Shown in pieces: positions 8,625-18,882 of a stretch of 20,456 nucleotides of DNA. The notes beneath the pieces are model-generated. The model was not told the origin of the DNA. It saw only the letters and a list, made by a program, of their open reading frames with translations, and did not search any database. Position numbers and translations under genes: made by a program. The DNA lies in the NCBI GenBank assembly GCA_022837365.1, contig JALHHV010000002.1:530-20985 (forward strand), given 5' to 3'. The stretch's first letter is position 1. Each line of letters starts with the position of its first letter. Origin of the DNA: Desulfovibrio sp. (GTDB taxonomy: Bacteria > Desulfobacterota > Desulfovibrionia > Desulfovibrionales > Desulfovibrionaceae).

Positions 8625-8948
8625 CTATCCGATGATTTCGTTGCACTTCTTGCAGAAGCGAACTTTCTTGCCGTCCTCGGTGTAGCGGTAGCCCACCTTG
8701 GTGGCCTTGGCGCACGCATCGCACATCACCATCACGTTGGAGATGTCTACAGGCATCTCCTTCTCGATGATCCCGCCCGGCTGCTGCCGGTACGGATTGG
8801 CGCGCATGTGGCGCTTGACCATGTTGACCTTCTCGACAAGTACGCCGTCCTTCTTGCGAAGAACCTTCAGCACCTTGCCGATCTTGCCTTTGTCCTTGCC
8901 GGCGATGACGACCACTTTGTCGTCCTTGCGGATGCGGAACTGTTTCAT
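8625..8948 (-). CDS. rplX: 50S ribosomal protein L24 (with C-terminal zinc ribbon)
   Basis: L24 is an assembly initiator that binds the 5' domain of 23S rRNA. The 107-aa product has a KOW motif near residues 6-33 ([20 protein letters not shown]) and the core [20 protein letters not shown]. Its C-terminal half keeps two Cys pairs, CDAC and CKKC, which form a probable zinc ribbon; many bacteria have lost these. The ATG follows AGGAG by 7 nt. Confidence 0.98.
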   Translation of the reverse strand: MKQFRIRKDDKVVVIAGKDKGKIGKVLKVLRKKDGVLVEKVNMVKRHMRANPYRQQPGGIIEKEMPVDISNVMVMCDACAKATKVGYRYTEDGKKVRFCKKCNEIIG

Positions 8949-8958
8949 TTCTGGGCTC

Positions 8959-9327
<369 letters not shown>

Positions 9328-9336
9328 CGCAAACCC

Positions 9337-9603
9337 CTACACGGCTTTTTCGAGAATGGAGACCAGATGCCAGCGCTTGTTGCGGCTGAGCGGACGGTAC
9401 TCGATGATCTTCACCTTGTCGCCGACGCCGCACTCGTTCTGGGGATCGTGAGCGGTGAACTTGTTGCGACGGCGCACGTACTTCTTCAGCAGGGGATGCT
9501 GCACCAGCGTTTCGACGCGAACGACGATGGTCTTGTCGTTCTTGTCGCTGACGACGATCCCGGTGAGCACCCTGCCCTTGCGGTTCATCAGTTCTTCGGA
9601 CAT
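9337..9603 (-). CDS. rpsQ: 30S ribosomal protein S17
   Basis: S17 is a primary 16S rRNA binding protein with an OB fold. The 88-aa product contains RKGRVLTGIVVSDKNDKTIV and KKYVRRRNKFTAHDPQNECG, with GDKVKIIEYRPLSRNKRW, the family signature, near the end. The ATG is preceded by AAGGGG. It lies 4 bp after rpmC. Confidence 0.98.
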   Translation of the reverse strand: MSEELMNRKGRVLTGIVVSDKNDKTIVVRVETLVQHPLLKKYVRRRNKFTAHDPQNECGVGDKVKIIEYRPLSRNKRWHLVSILEKAV

Positions 9604-9607
9604 GGGC

Positions 9608-9793
9608 TTACCCCTTCTCCTTCAGGATGGTCAGAATCCGGGCGATCTCGCGCTTGGTCGCCGGGAGGTTGGAGGTCTTCTCCAACTGCGCGGTGGCGTG
9701 GCGGAAGCGCAGATCGAACAGTTCCTTGCGGGATTCGGCCAGCTTGTCCTTGAGCTGTTCAGCGCTGAGCTTTCTCAGTTCTGCGGCGTTCAT
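9608..9793 (-). CDS. rpmC: 50S ribosomal protein L29
   Basis: L29 lies at the peptide tunnel exit beside L23. The 61-aa product, an all-helical hairpin, starts MNAAELRKLSAEQLKDKLAE and carries the signature LRFRHATAQLEKTSNLPATK. I chose the ATG at 9793. It follows a strong GGGAGG and gives the normal family length. An upstream GTG at 9817 would add eight residues unlike the family and would lie inside rplP. Confidence 0.96.
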   Translation of the reverse strand: MNAAELRKLSAEQLKDKLAESRKELFDLRFRHATAQLEKTSNLPATKREIARILTILKEKG

Positions 9794-9794
9794 T

Positions 9795-10207
9795 CTAGAG
9801 GCCCTCCCGCACGACAATGGTCGTCTTGATGGGGAGCTTGTGGGCGGCGCGCGTCAGAGCTTCCTTGGCCAGCTCCAGGCTGACGCCCTTGATTTCATAA
9901 AGCACGCGGCCCGGCTTCACCGGAGCGCACCAGCCCACCGGGGCGCCCTTGCCGGAACCCTGGCGGGTTTCGAGGGGCTTGGCGGTGACCGGATGGTCGG
10001 GGAAGATGCGGATCCAGACCTTACCGCCGCGCTTGATGTGGCGCATCATGGCGATACGGGCGGCCTCGATCTGCTGGCTGGACAGCTTGCCGTGTTCTAC
10101 TGCCTTGAGACCGATATCACCGAAGGAGACAGTGGCGCCGCGGGTGGCCATGCCACGCAGACGGCCCTTCTGCCACTTGCGGAATTTAACCTTTCTGGGG
10201 CTCAGCA

Positions 10208-10208
<1 letters not shown>
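9795..10208 (-). CDS. rplP: 50S ribosomal protein L16
   Basis: L16 helps to shape the A site of the peptidyl transferase region. The 137-aa product starts [20 protein letters not shown] and has [20 protein letters not shown] followed by [19 protein letters not shown], the conserved A-site loop. Its ATG overlaps the rpsC stop by one base (TAATG), pointing to coupled translation. Only one base separates its stop from rpmC. Confidence 0.98.
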
Positions 10209-10851
<643 letters not shown>

Positions 10852-10852
10852 C

Positions 10853-11191
10853 CTATTCCTGCCCTTCTGCGAGAATCACGGTGATGTGGCTGGTACGCTT
10901 CCGGATCTTGGTGGCGCGACCCTGCGCACGCGGAAGAAACCGCTTCCAGGTGGGGCCTTCGTTGATGACGATCTGCTTCACGACCATGGCGTCCACGTCG
11001 ATGCCGGGCAGCTGCTCGGCGTTGGCGAGGGCGGAACGCAGCACGCCGAAGATGATGTCGGCGGGCTTGTTGGGCGTGAACTTCAGGATATTCATGGCGT
11101 CTTCGACAGGCAGCCCGTTCACGTTCTGGGCGACAAGGCGGGCCTTACGCGGCGACACACGCATGAATTTCGCGGTGGCTCTCGATTCCAT
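10853..11191 (-). CDS. rplV: 50S ribosomal protein L22
   Basis: L22 lines the peptide exit tunnel with its long beta hairpin. That loop is the region where macrolide-resistance changes occur in other bacteria. The 112-aa product has RVSPRKARLVAQNVNGLPVE near the start and the hairpin PTWKRFLPRAQGRATKIRKR followed by TSHITVILAE at the end. No insertion or deletion is evident. I chose the ATG at 11191; the GTG at 11200 would add three residues and has a poorer Shine-Dalgarno. Confidence 0.97.
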   Translation of the reverse strand: MESRATAKFMRVSPRKARLVAQNVNGLPVEDAMNILKFTPNKPADIIFGVLRSALANAEQLPGIDVDAMVVKQIVINEGPTWKRFLPRAQGRATKIRKRTSHITVILAEGQE

Positions 11192-11203
11192 CGGATTCAC
11201 CCA

Positions 11204-11485
11204 CTACTTCTTTGCTTTGCTCTTCTTGTCCGCGGCATGCCCGTAGAACGTGCGGGTCGGGGCGAATTCGCCCAGCTTGTGACCCACCATGTTCTCGGTG
11301 ACGAACACGGGAATGAACTTCTTCCCATTGTGGACCGCGAACGTCAGGCCGACCATCTCGGGAGCGATGGTGGACCGACGCGACCACGTCTTGATGACGC
11401 GGCGGTCGCTGTTCGACACGGCCAATTCCACTTTCTTGATCAGATGGTCGTCGATGAACGGACCTTTCTTCAGGGATCTGGGCAT
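11204..11485 (-). CDS. rpsS: 30S ribosomal protein S19
   Basis: S19 pairs with S13 in the 30S head. The 93-aa product starts [20 protein letters not shown] and has [20 protein letters not shown] with the C-terminal [20 protein letters not shown], all standard. The ATG follows TAGGAG by 6 nt. It lies 9 bp after rplB. Confidence 0.98.
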   Translation of the reverse strand: MPRSLKKGPFIDDHLIKKVELAVSNSDRRVIKTWSRRSTIAPEMVGLTFAVHNGKKFIPVFVTENMVGHKLGEFAPTRTFYGHAADKKSKAKK

Positions 11486-11494
11486 GCTCTACTC

Positions 11495-12325
11495 CTACTT
11501 CTGCCCGCGGCGCTTGACGATGAGCTTCGTGGAAGCCTTCTTGCGATCGCGGGTCTTGTACCCCTTGGTGGGCACGCCCCACGGGGTCACCGGATGGCGA
11601 CCGCCGGAGCTGCGGCCTTCACCGCCACCCAACGGGTGGTCGATGGGGTTCATGGCGACGCCGCGGACCTTGGGACGACGGCCGAGCCAGCGATTGCGGC
11701 CCGCCTTGCCCAGCGAGATGTTCTCGTGGTTCACGTTGCCGACCTGGCCGATGGTGGCGCAGCAGGCGGCGAGCACCTTGCGCACTTCGCCCGAGGGCAT
11801 GCGCAGGAGGGCGTACTTGCCTTCCTTGGCCACCAACTGGGCGTAGGTACCGGCGGCGCGGCAGAACTGGCCGCCACGACCGGGGTAGAGCTCGATGTTG
11901 TGCAGCACGGTGCCGACGGGGATGCGGGACATGGCCATGGCGTTGCCGGGCTTGATGTCCGCGCCTTCGCCGGCCTGCACCATGTCGCCCTGCTTGATGC
12001 CGAGCGGGGCGAGGATGTAGCGCTTCTCGCCATCCGCGTAGTGCAGGAGGGCGATGCGGGCGGTACGGTTGGGGTCGTACTCGATGTGCGCGACCGTGGC
12101 CGCGATGCCGAGCTTGTTACGACGGAAGTCGATGATGCGGTACAGGCGCTTGTGACCGCCACCGCGACGGCGCATGGTCACGCGGCCATTGTTGTTGCGA
12201 CCGCTTTTCTTGGTCAGCCCCTCGGTAAGGGACTTCTCGGGCGTGCTCCTGGTGACTTCCTCGAAATCCGAGACGGTCTGGAAGCGGCGACCGGGAGATG
12301 TCGGTTTCAGCTTGCGAACAGCCAT
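11495..12325 (-). CDS. rplB: 50S ribosomal protein L2
   Basis: L2 is a core large-subunit protein needed for subunit association and peptidyl transfer. The 276-aa product has the OB-fold and SH3-like domains of the family. The C-terminal [20 protein letters not shown] (about 224-243) contains H230, the counterpart of the E. coli H229 that reaches the peptidyl transferase centre. Length is normal (about 273-277 aa). ATG start, 3 bp after rplW. Confidence 0.98.
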   Translation of the reverse strand: MAVRKLKPTSPGRRFQTVSDFEEVTRSTPEKSLTEGLTKKSGRNNNGRVTMRRRGGGHKRLYRIIDFRRNKLGIAATVAHIEYDPNRTARIALLHYADGEKRYILAPLGIKQGDMVQAGEGADIKPGNAMAMSRIPVGTVLHNIELYPGRGGQFCRAAGTYAQLVAKEGKYALLRMPSGEVRKVLAACCATIGQVGNVNHENISLGKAGRNRWLGRRPKVRGVAMNPIDHPLGGGEGRSSGGRHPVTPWGVPTKGYKTRDRKKASTKLIVKRRGQK

Positions 12326-12328
12326 TGC

Positions 12329-12619
12329 TTACACTCCCTCGAAGAATTCGATTTTTTCGCCGGGAGCCAGGGTCACGTAAGCCTTCTTGCAGCCGGAGAT
12401 CCGGCCCACGACGCGGCCCTGGCGGACCTTGTCGGCAGGCTTCTTGATGACGACGTTGACGTCGGTCACCTTGACCTTGAAGGCGGCTTCGACGGCCTTC
12501 TTGATTTCGATCTTGTTGGCCCGGGGGTTCACGAAGAACACGACCTGCTGGGCCTGTTCCTTCACGAAGGTGGCCTTTTCGGACACCAGGGGCTTCACGA
12601 GAATCTGCGTATAATCCAT
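12329..12619 (-). CDS. rplW: 50S ribosomal protein L23
   Basis: L23 surrounds the peptide exit and docks trigger factor and SRP. The 96-aa product has YTQILVKPLVSEKATFVKEQ, then VFFVNPRANKIEIKKAVEAA, both characteristic. I chose the ATG at 12619, which follows a strong GGGAGG by 6 nt. The upstream TTG at 12625 would overlap that Shine-Dalgarno. Confidence 0.97.
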   Translation of the reverse strand: MDYTQILVKPLVSEKATFVKEQAQQVVFFVNPRANKIEIKKAVEAAFKVKVTDVNVVIKKPADKVRQGRVVGRISGCKKAYVTLAPGEKIEFFEGV

Positions 12620-12630
12620 GACCAACCTCC

Positions 12631-13251
12631 CTACTTCAGCCTGGCCTGGACAGATTCGACGGCGCCCTCGAACATCACCAGCGTCGGGTGCTTCAGAATC
12701 TCGTAGACGCTGAGCTGGTCGGCGGTGATCAGGGTGATGCCGGGAATGTTGCGGGCCGAAAGGGCGAGGGTGGTGTCCGCTTCGGCGGTGATCACCAGGG
12801 CCTTTCCGAGGCCCAGGGTGTCGGCCACCTTGGCGAACAGTTTGGTCTTGACTTCGGGCAGTTCGATGCCCTTGACCACCATCAGGTTCTCGCCGGCAAG
12901 CCGCGAGCTCAGCGCCATCTTGAGGGCCAGCTGGCGGACCTTCTTGTTGACCTTGAAGCCGTACTCGCGGGGCTGGGGGCCGAAAATGACGGCCCCGCCG
13001 CGCCAGATGGGCGAACGGTTCGAACCGGAACGGGCGCGGCCGGTGCCTTTCTGGCGCCAGGGCTTCGCACCGCCGCCGGAAACGAAGGCGCGGGTCTTGG
13101 TGGCATGGGTGCCGGAGCGCAGCCCGGCGCGGTGCGCGCGGACCACGAGATTGAGAATCTCAGGCTTCACCTCGACCTCGAACACCTCGGGAGCGAGCGT
13201 CAGTTCGCCGGCTTCCTTCTTGTTCTGATCGTATACTTTCACCACAGCCAT
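12631..13251 (-). CDS. rplD: 50S ribosomal protein L4
   Basis: L4 lines the peptide tunnel. In E. coli it also represses its own S10 operon by acting on the leader RNA. The 206-aa product has the tunnel loop region GTGRARSGSNRSPIWRGGAV (about 69-88) and the globular domain with ITADQLSVYEILKHPTLVMF near the end. ATG with GAGG 8 nt upstream. A long leader lies upstream of rpsJ, but I cannot identify an L4 target in it. Confidence 0.98.
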   Translation of the reverse strand: MAVVKVYDQNKKEAGELTLAPEVFEVEVKPEILNLVVRAHRAGLRSGTHATKTRAFVSGGGAKPWRQKGTGRARSGSNRSPIWRGGAVIFGPQPREYGFKVNKKVRQLALKMALSSRLAGENLMVVKGIELPEVKTKLFAKVADTLGLGKALVITAEADTTLALSARNIPGITLITADQLSVYEILKHPTLVMFEGAVESVQARLK

Positions 13252-13269
13252 GTGATCATCCTCATTTCG

Positions 13270-13899
13270 TTACTGCTTGCGCACCAGGACCAAGCCGTTC
13301 TTGGGGCCGGGAACGGCGCCCTTCACCAGAATGACGTTGTCTTCGGCGCGGACGTCGACGATCTCGAGATTCTTGATCGTCACGCGCTCGTCACCCCAGT
13401 GGCCGGCCATCTTCTTGCCCTTGAACACGTGGCCCGGGAAGGTGTTGTTACCGATGGAGCCACCGGAACGATGCACCTTTTCGCAGCCGTGCGTGTCCTT
13501 GGAACCGGCGAAGTTCCAGCGGCGCATGACGCCCTGGTACCCCTTGCCTATGCTGGTGCCGGTCACCTTCACCTTTTCGCCGGCGGCGAACAGGGACACG
13601 GTGAGTTCCTGGCCGACTTCGAATTCGGCGGGCGCTTCCAGGCGGATTTCGCGGAGGTTGCGGAAAAGACCCTTGCCGGCCTTGGCGAAGTGGCCGCGGG
13701 CGGGCTTGGTGACGTGCTTTTCCTTGGCTTCCTCGAAGGCGATCTGCACGGCGTCGTAGCCGTCGGTCTCACCGTTGCGGACCTGGATGACCGGACAGGG
13801 ACCGGCCTGGATGACCGTAACAGCCACGGCGGAACCATCACTGGCGAAAATGCGGGTCATGCCGACCTTGCGACCCAGGATACCCAATTTCTCAGCCAT
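13270..13899 (-). CDS. rplC: 50S ribosomal protein L3
   Basis: L3 is an early assembly protein whose loop reaches the peptidyl transferase centre. The 209-aa product starts [20 protein letters not shown]. The central loop is [20 protein letters not shown] followed by [12 protein letters not shown]. In E. coli a Gln in this loop (GSIGQ) is methylated; here Asn appears to occupy that place, so the modification is probably absent. ATG start preceded by GAGG. Confidence 0.98.
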   Translation of the reverse strand: MAEKLGILGRKVGMTRIFASDGSAVAVTVIQAGPCPVIQVRNGETDGYDAVQIAFEEAKEKHVTKPARGHFAKAGKGLFRNLREIRLEAPAEFEVGQELTVSLFAAGEKVKVTGTSIGKGYQGVMRRWNFAGSKDTHGCEKVHRSGGSIGNNTFPGHVFKGKKMAGHWGDERVTIKNLEIVDVRAEDNVILVKGAVPGPKNGLVLVRKQ

Positions 13900-13911
13900 G
13901 ACTTCCTCTCA

Positions 13912-14229
<318 letters not shown>

Positions 14230-14928
14230 TGTTGATTACTCCGTTATCTGGCAAACGTACCCTTGCCGTCCGGCGCCCGACTGCCATGAGGTGAGAGGCA
14301 GGTGCCTTGGGCTGCAGAGTTCCTCACGTTCGGTGGCGGCACACCGAGACCCGCCATAAGCATCCGGAGCTACGCGATACCCGGACGCCGCTTCCGCGAC
14401 GCGGGCACAGGTGGCGCACGACGTCATGGCGGCTTGCCGTCCGGCGGGGGACGGGGTGCCGTGATCTTCTGGGATTCGGAGCGATGGAGAGAAAGGCGGG
14501 AGGGGGGCCGGCCGGCACACCCAAAGGCCTTCTCGTTCGCCTCGCGGCGCCGCATTCGCGGCATCCGTCCGGGAAGATCACCCATGTTGTCGCCAGCCTG
14601 GCCCAGGCCGGAGCATGCTCCGGCGAGTGCAGGTGGTCCACAGGGGTCACCGAATAGGGCGCAACGCGCCCCGCACGTACAGTACCTTACAGCCCGCCAA
14701 CAAGGGGTTAACGACGGACTGGAACGGCATGACATATTTGCGGCATTCGGTAACGCCTGCAAATGTCAAAGCTCGGCTTGCGCCAAACACATCAGGACAG
14801 GCTCGACCCGTCCTTCCCCTGCCGTTACAGGGGCCCCCGCCGCTGCGGGGGAACTCGTTTTTCGCACCGGAGAACCGGCGCGAGTGGATTCATTACCCCA
14901 CCGCCCCGCCCCCGTCAAGAATTTTCAG
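14230..14928 (-). other. Long, dyad-rich region upstream of rpsJ (probable S10 leader plus promoter)
   Basis: About 700 bp lie between the fusA terminator and rpsJ with no well-supported gene. The putative promoter at 14742-14769 would give a leader of about 505 nt. Structures seen include a 6-bp stem with 3-nt loop (14657-14671), a perfect 18-bp palindrome (14607-14624) next to a 13-nt quasi-palindrome (14596-14608), and two adjacent hairpins upstream of the promoter (14816-14851). There is also a 14-bp direct repeat (14262-14275 and 14433-14446). None is followed by a T-run on the minus strand, so a simple attenuator is not evident. A weak 63-codon reading frame (14236-14427) ends just before rpsJ. 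Confidence 0.6.
14742..14769 (-). promoter_or_regulatory. Putative promoter of the rpsJ (S10) operon
   Basis: The minus strand has a perfect TTGACA (14769-14764), a 16-nt spacer and AATGCC. The -10 element is a poor match on its own. The same arrangement occurs at the rpsL promoter: TTGACA, then CAGGCG placed 6 nt before a hexamer ending in ATGCC. That similarity is the main support. It lies downstream of the fusA terminator, where a new promoter is expected. Confidence 0.5.
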
Positions 14929-14964
14929 AAAAAAAAGAGCCCCGGACATGTCGCCCGGGGCTCT
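14929..14964 (-). terminator. Intrinsic terminator after fusA
   Basis: On the minus strand there is a perfect 10-bp G+C-rich stem (14955-14964 paired with 14936-14945) with a 9-nt loop. A run of eight T residues (14936-14929) follows. It starts 68 bp past the fusA stop and separates the str genes from the S10 series. Confidence 0.93.
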
Positions 14965-15032
14965 GCTTTCTACGGAGACCTTTACCGATGGCTCCGTCCC
15001 CGCCGCGAAGGGCAAGGGGGGCAGTGCGAAGG

Positions 15033-17108
<2,076 letters not shown>

Positions 17109-17126
17109 GATGGGTACTCCGGCGCC

Positions 17127-17597
17127 CTACCAGCGGTAATGGGCGAAGGCCTTGTTGGCTTCGGCCATGCGGTGGGTGTCTTCCTTCTTCTTCACGGCGC
17201 CGCCGCGACTGTTGAAGGCATCGATAAGTTCGGCGGAAAGCTTCGCGGACATGCCCTTCTCGCCACGCGAACGGGCGTAGTTGATCAGCCAGCGGATGGC
17301 CAGCGAGACCTGACGGTCGGGGCGCACGTCCATGGGCACCTGGTAGGTGGCGCCGCCCACGCGGCGGGCCTTCACTTCCAGGTGCGGCTTCACGGATTCG
17401 ACGGCGCGCTCGAACGCCTTCAGGGGTTCTTCGCCGGTCTTTTCGCCCAGGGTTTCGAGCGACTTGTAGAACAGCTTTTCCGCAACGCCCTTCTTGCCGT
17501 CGTACATCAGGCGGTTGATGAAACGGGCGGCCAGCCGGCTGTTGTACACCGGATCGGGCAGAATTTCACGTCTGGGGACGGGACCTTTACGAGGCAT
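17127..17597 (-). CDS. rpsG: 30S ribosomal protein S7
   Basis: S7 starts assembly of the 30S head and borders the E site; in E. coli it represses the str operon. The 156-aa product has [20 protein letters not shown] at the start and [20 protein letters not shown] with [20 protein letters not shown], all signatures. ATG with GGGAG 7 nt upstream. It lies 15 bp after rpsL. Confidence 0.98.
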   Translation of the reverse strand: MPRKGPVPRREILPDPVYNSRLAARFINRLMYDGKKGVAEKLFYKSLETLGEKTGEEPLKAFERAVESVKPHLEVKARRVGGATYQVPMDVRPDRQVSLAIRWLINYARSRGEKGMSAKLSAELIDAFNSRGGAVKKKEDTHRMAEANKAFAHYRW

Positions 17598-17612
17598 CGA
17601 AATACTCCCTTG

Positions 17613-17984
<372 letters not shown>

Positions 17985-18023
17985 TCTGCTCCTCCGTGAA
18001 AGTGGATCGGAAACAATCGGTAA

Positions 18024-18049
18024 AGGCGCATGGGCATAGCCCAGCGCCT
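18024..18049. repeat. Inverted repeat on the rpsL promoter
   Basis: The arms are 18024-18035 and 18039-18049: eleven base pairs with one bulged base (18030) and a 3-nt centre. It covers the putative -10 element and most of the spacer. It could be an operator. If transcription started further upstream, it could be an RNA hairpin followed by a short T-run. Confidence 0.75.
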
Positions 18050-18061
18050 GACCGTTGTCAA
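18033..18061 (-). promoter_or_regulatory. Putative promoter of rpsL-rpsG-fusA
   Basis: The minus strand has a perfect TTGACA (18061-18056), a 17-nt spacer and TATGCC (18038-18033). The start point would be near 18026, giving a leader of about 40 nt before rpsL. The -10 hexamer matches the consensus at three positions only. Position, spacing and the shared motif with the rpsJ promoter support the call. Confidence 0.6.
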
Positions 18062-18849
18062 GCAACATGATACGGAGCCCGCCCGATCACCTCCGGGCAG
18101 GTTCACGCCGAACGCACGGTCACACGGGCTACCGGACGCGCCGCAAGCGCTCCGGTGGGGCGGGGTTCCAGCAGCCAAGCATCCCCGCAAAATCGCCCAC
18201 CATGGTCCTGAACCCAATTTCTGTACTCCTTTTCCCACCGATGGACAAGTTTTTTCCATGCAAAACCCCAGGCGCCACACCTCGGCGCAGGCAGCGCCGG
18301 GCAGCGCGAGGCAGTGCCGGGAAGCATGCCCCCACCTTCCGCCCCTTCGCGCGGGGCGGGGCGGGTACCCATGCCCCTTGTCCCCTCTCGCTCCCCGTGG
18401 AGTGAACATATATGTAGGATGCACCCGGAACGGCCGGATTCTGGCGGTCCGGTGCCCCGCATCCATCGCAGGCCCGCGACGCGCGGCGCGCGGCACAGGA
18501 CGCTCCATCGGCCGCGCAGACCTTGGTCATTTTATCACAACCAAAATGGTGGACATTCGCCACATTCGGCGGCCAGCCGCCCGCCCCCCCTTTTTCGGCT
18601 GCGATTTCACCCGACTGCAAGCCCGGCACACGGCAACTGGGGATACACGGCGGATGCGCCCGCACGGGTGGTGGCCCCGCCCCCACGCATCACGACGCCA
18701 CGCGTTCGCGCACCAGGTCGCCCCGCGCGCCATTCCAACATGGACGCAACGGTCCGCGGCAGCCCCCGGCGCCTTCGTTTCCGCTCCCCGCGCCGCCCGG
18801 ATCGCGCACCTGCCCGGGCAAAAGCAATGACCTGACGCTTTTCCACCAT
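18062..18849. other. Gene-poor intergenic region between divergent rpsL and sat
   Basis: Several reading frames stay open on both strands, but they overlap each other, are rich in Arg, Pro and Ala, and have no family resemblance or convincing Shine-Dalgarno. I take the region as non-coding. It contains A+T-rich islets in otherwise G+C-rich sequence: a 10-bp palindrome (18406-18415) and a stretch near 18523-18548 with a 6-bp inverted repeat. On the minus strand that stretch holds an extended -10-like TGATAAAAT (18537-18529). A G+C-rich imperfect repeat lies near 18288-18320. No tRNA, mobile element or T-run terminator was seen. Confidence 0.6.
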
Positions 18850-18878
18850 TTGCCGCTTGACATTATGTAAAATATTTC
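18850..18878 (+). promoter_or_regulatory. Putative sat promoter
   Basis: The pair TTGCCG (18850-18855) and TATTTC (18873-18878) is spaced by 17 nt. Alternatives overlap it: TTGACA (18857-18862) lacks a -10 at normal distance, and TAAAAT (18868-18873) lacks a good -35. The exact start point is therefore uncertain, but this A+T-rich block is the only promoter-like sequence close to sat. Any of these would overlap the Rex-like operator. Confidence 0.45.
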
Positions 18879-18882
18879 ACAA
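18865..18882. promoter_or_regulatory. Rex-like operator upstream of sat
   Basis: The 18-bp site matches the known Rex operator TTGTGAAATATTTCACAA at 16 of 18 positions. The right half-site TTCACAA is perfect; mismatches are at positions 1 and 5. Rex is a repressor that senses the NADH/NAD+ ratio. From memory, published work in D. vulgaris Hildenborough reported Rex as a repressor of sat. The site overlaps the putative promoter, as expected for repression. Confidence 0.75.

Noticed and set aside
17985..18068. N-terminal extension of rpsL by 28 codons
   Set aside because: The extension does not resemble S12, would cover the putative promoter, and the ATG at 17984 has a strong GGAGG.
18288..18320. 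Imperfect G+C-rich direct repeats
   Set aside because: Short, degenerate, only two or three units, and easily produced by composition; not a CRISPR or a defined repeat family.
18552..18569. Two tandem 9-nt units (ACATTCGCC then ACATTCGGC)
   Set aside because: Only two imperfect copies; could be chance, and no function can be supported.
18030..18830. 266-codon plus-strand frame and other overlapping frames between rpsL and sat
   Set aside because: Frames overlap on both strands, are rich in Arg/Pro/Ala, lack a Shine-Dalgarno and match nothing I recognise. High G+C content makes such frames common.
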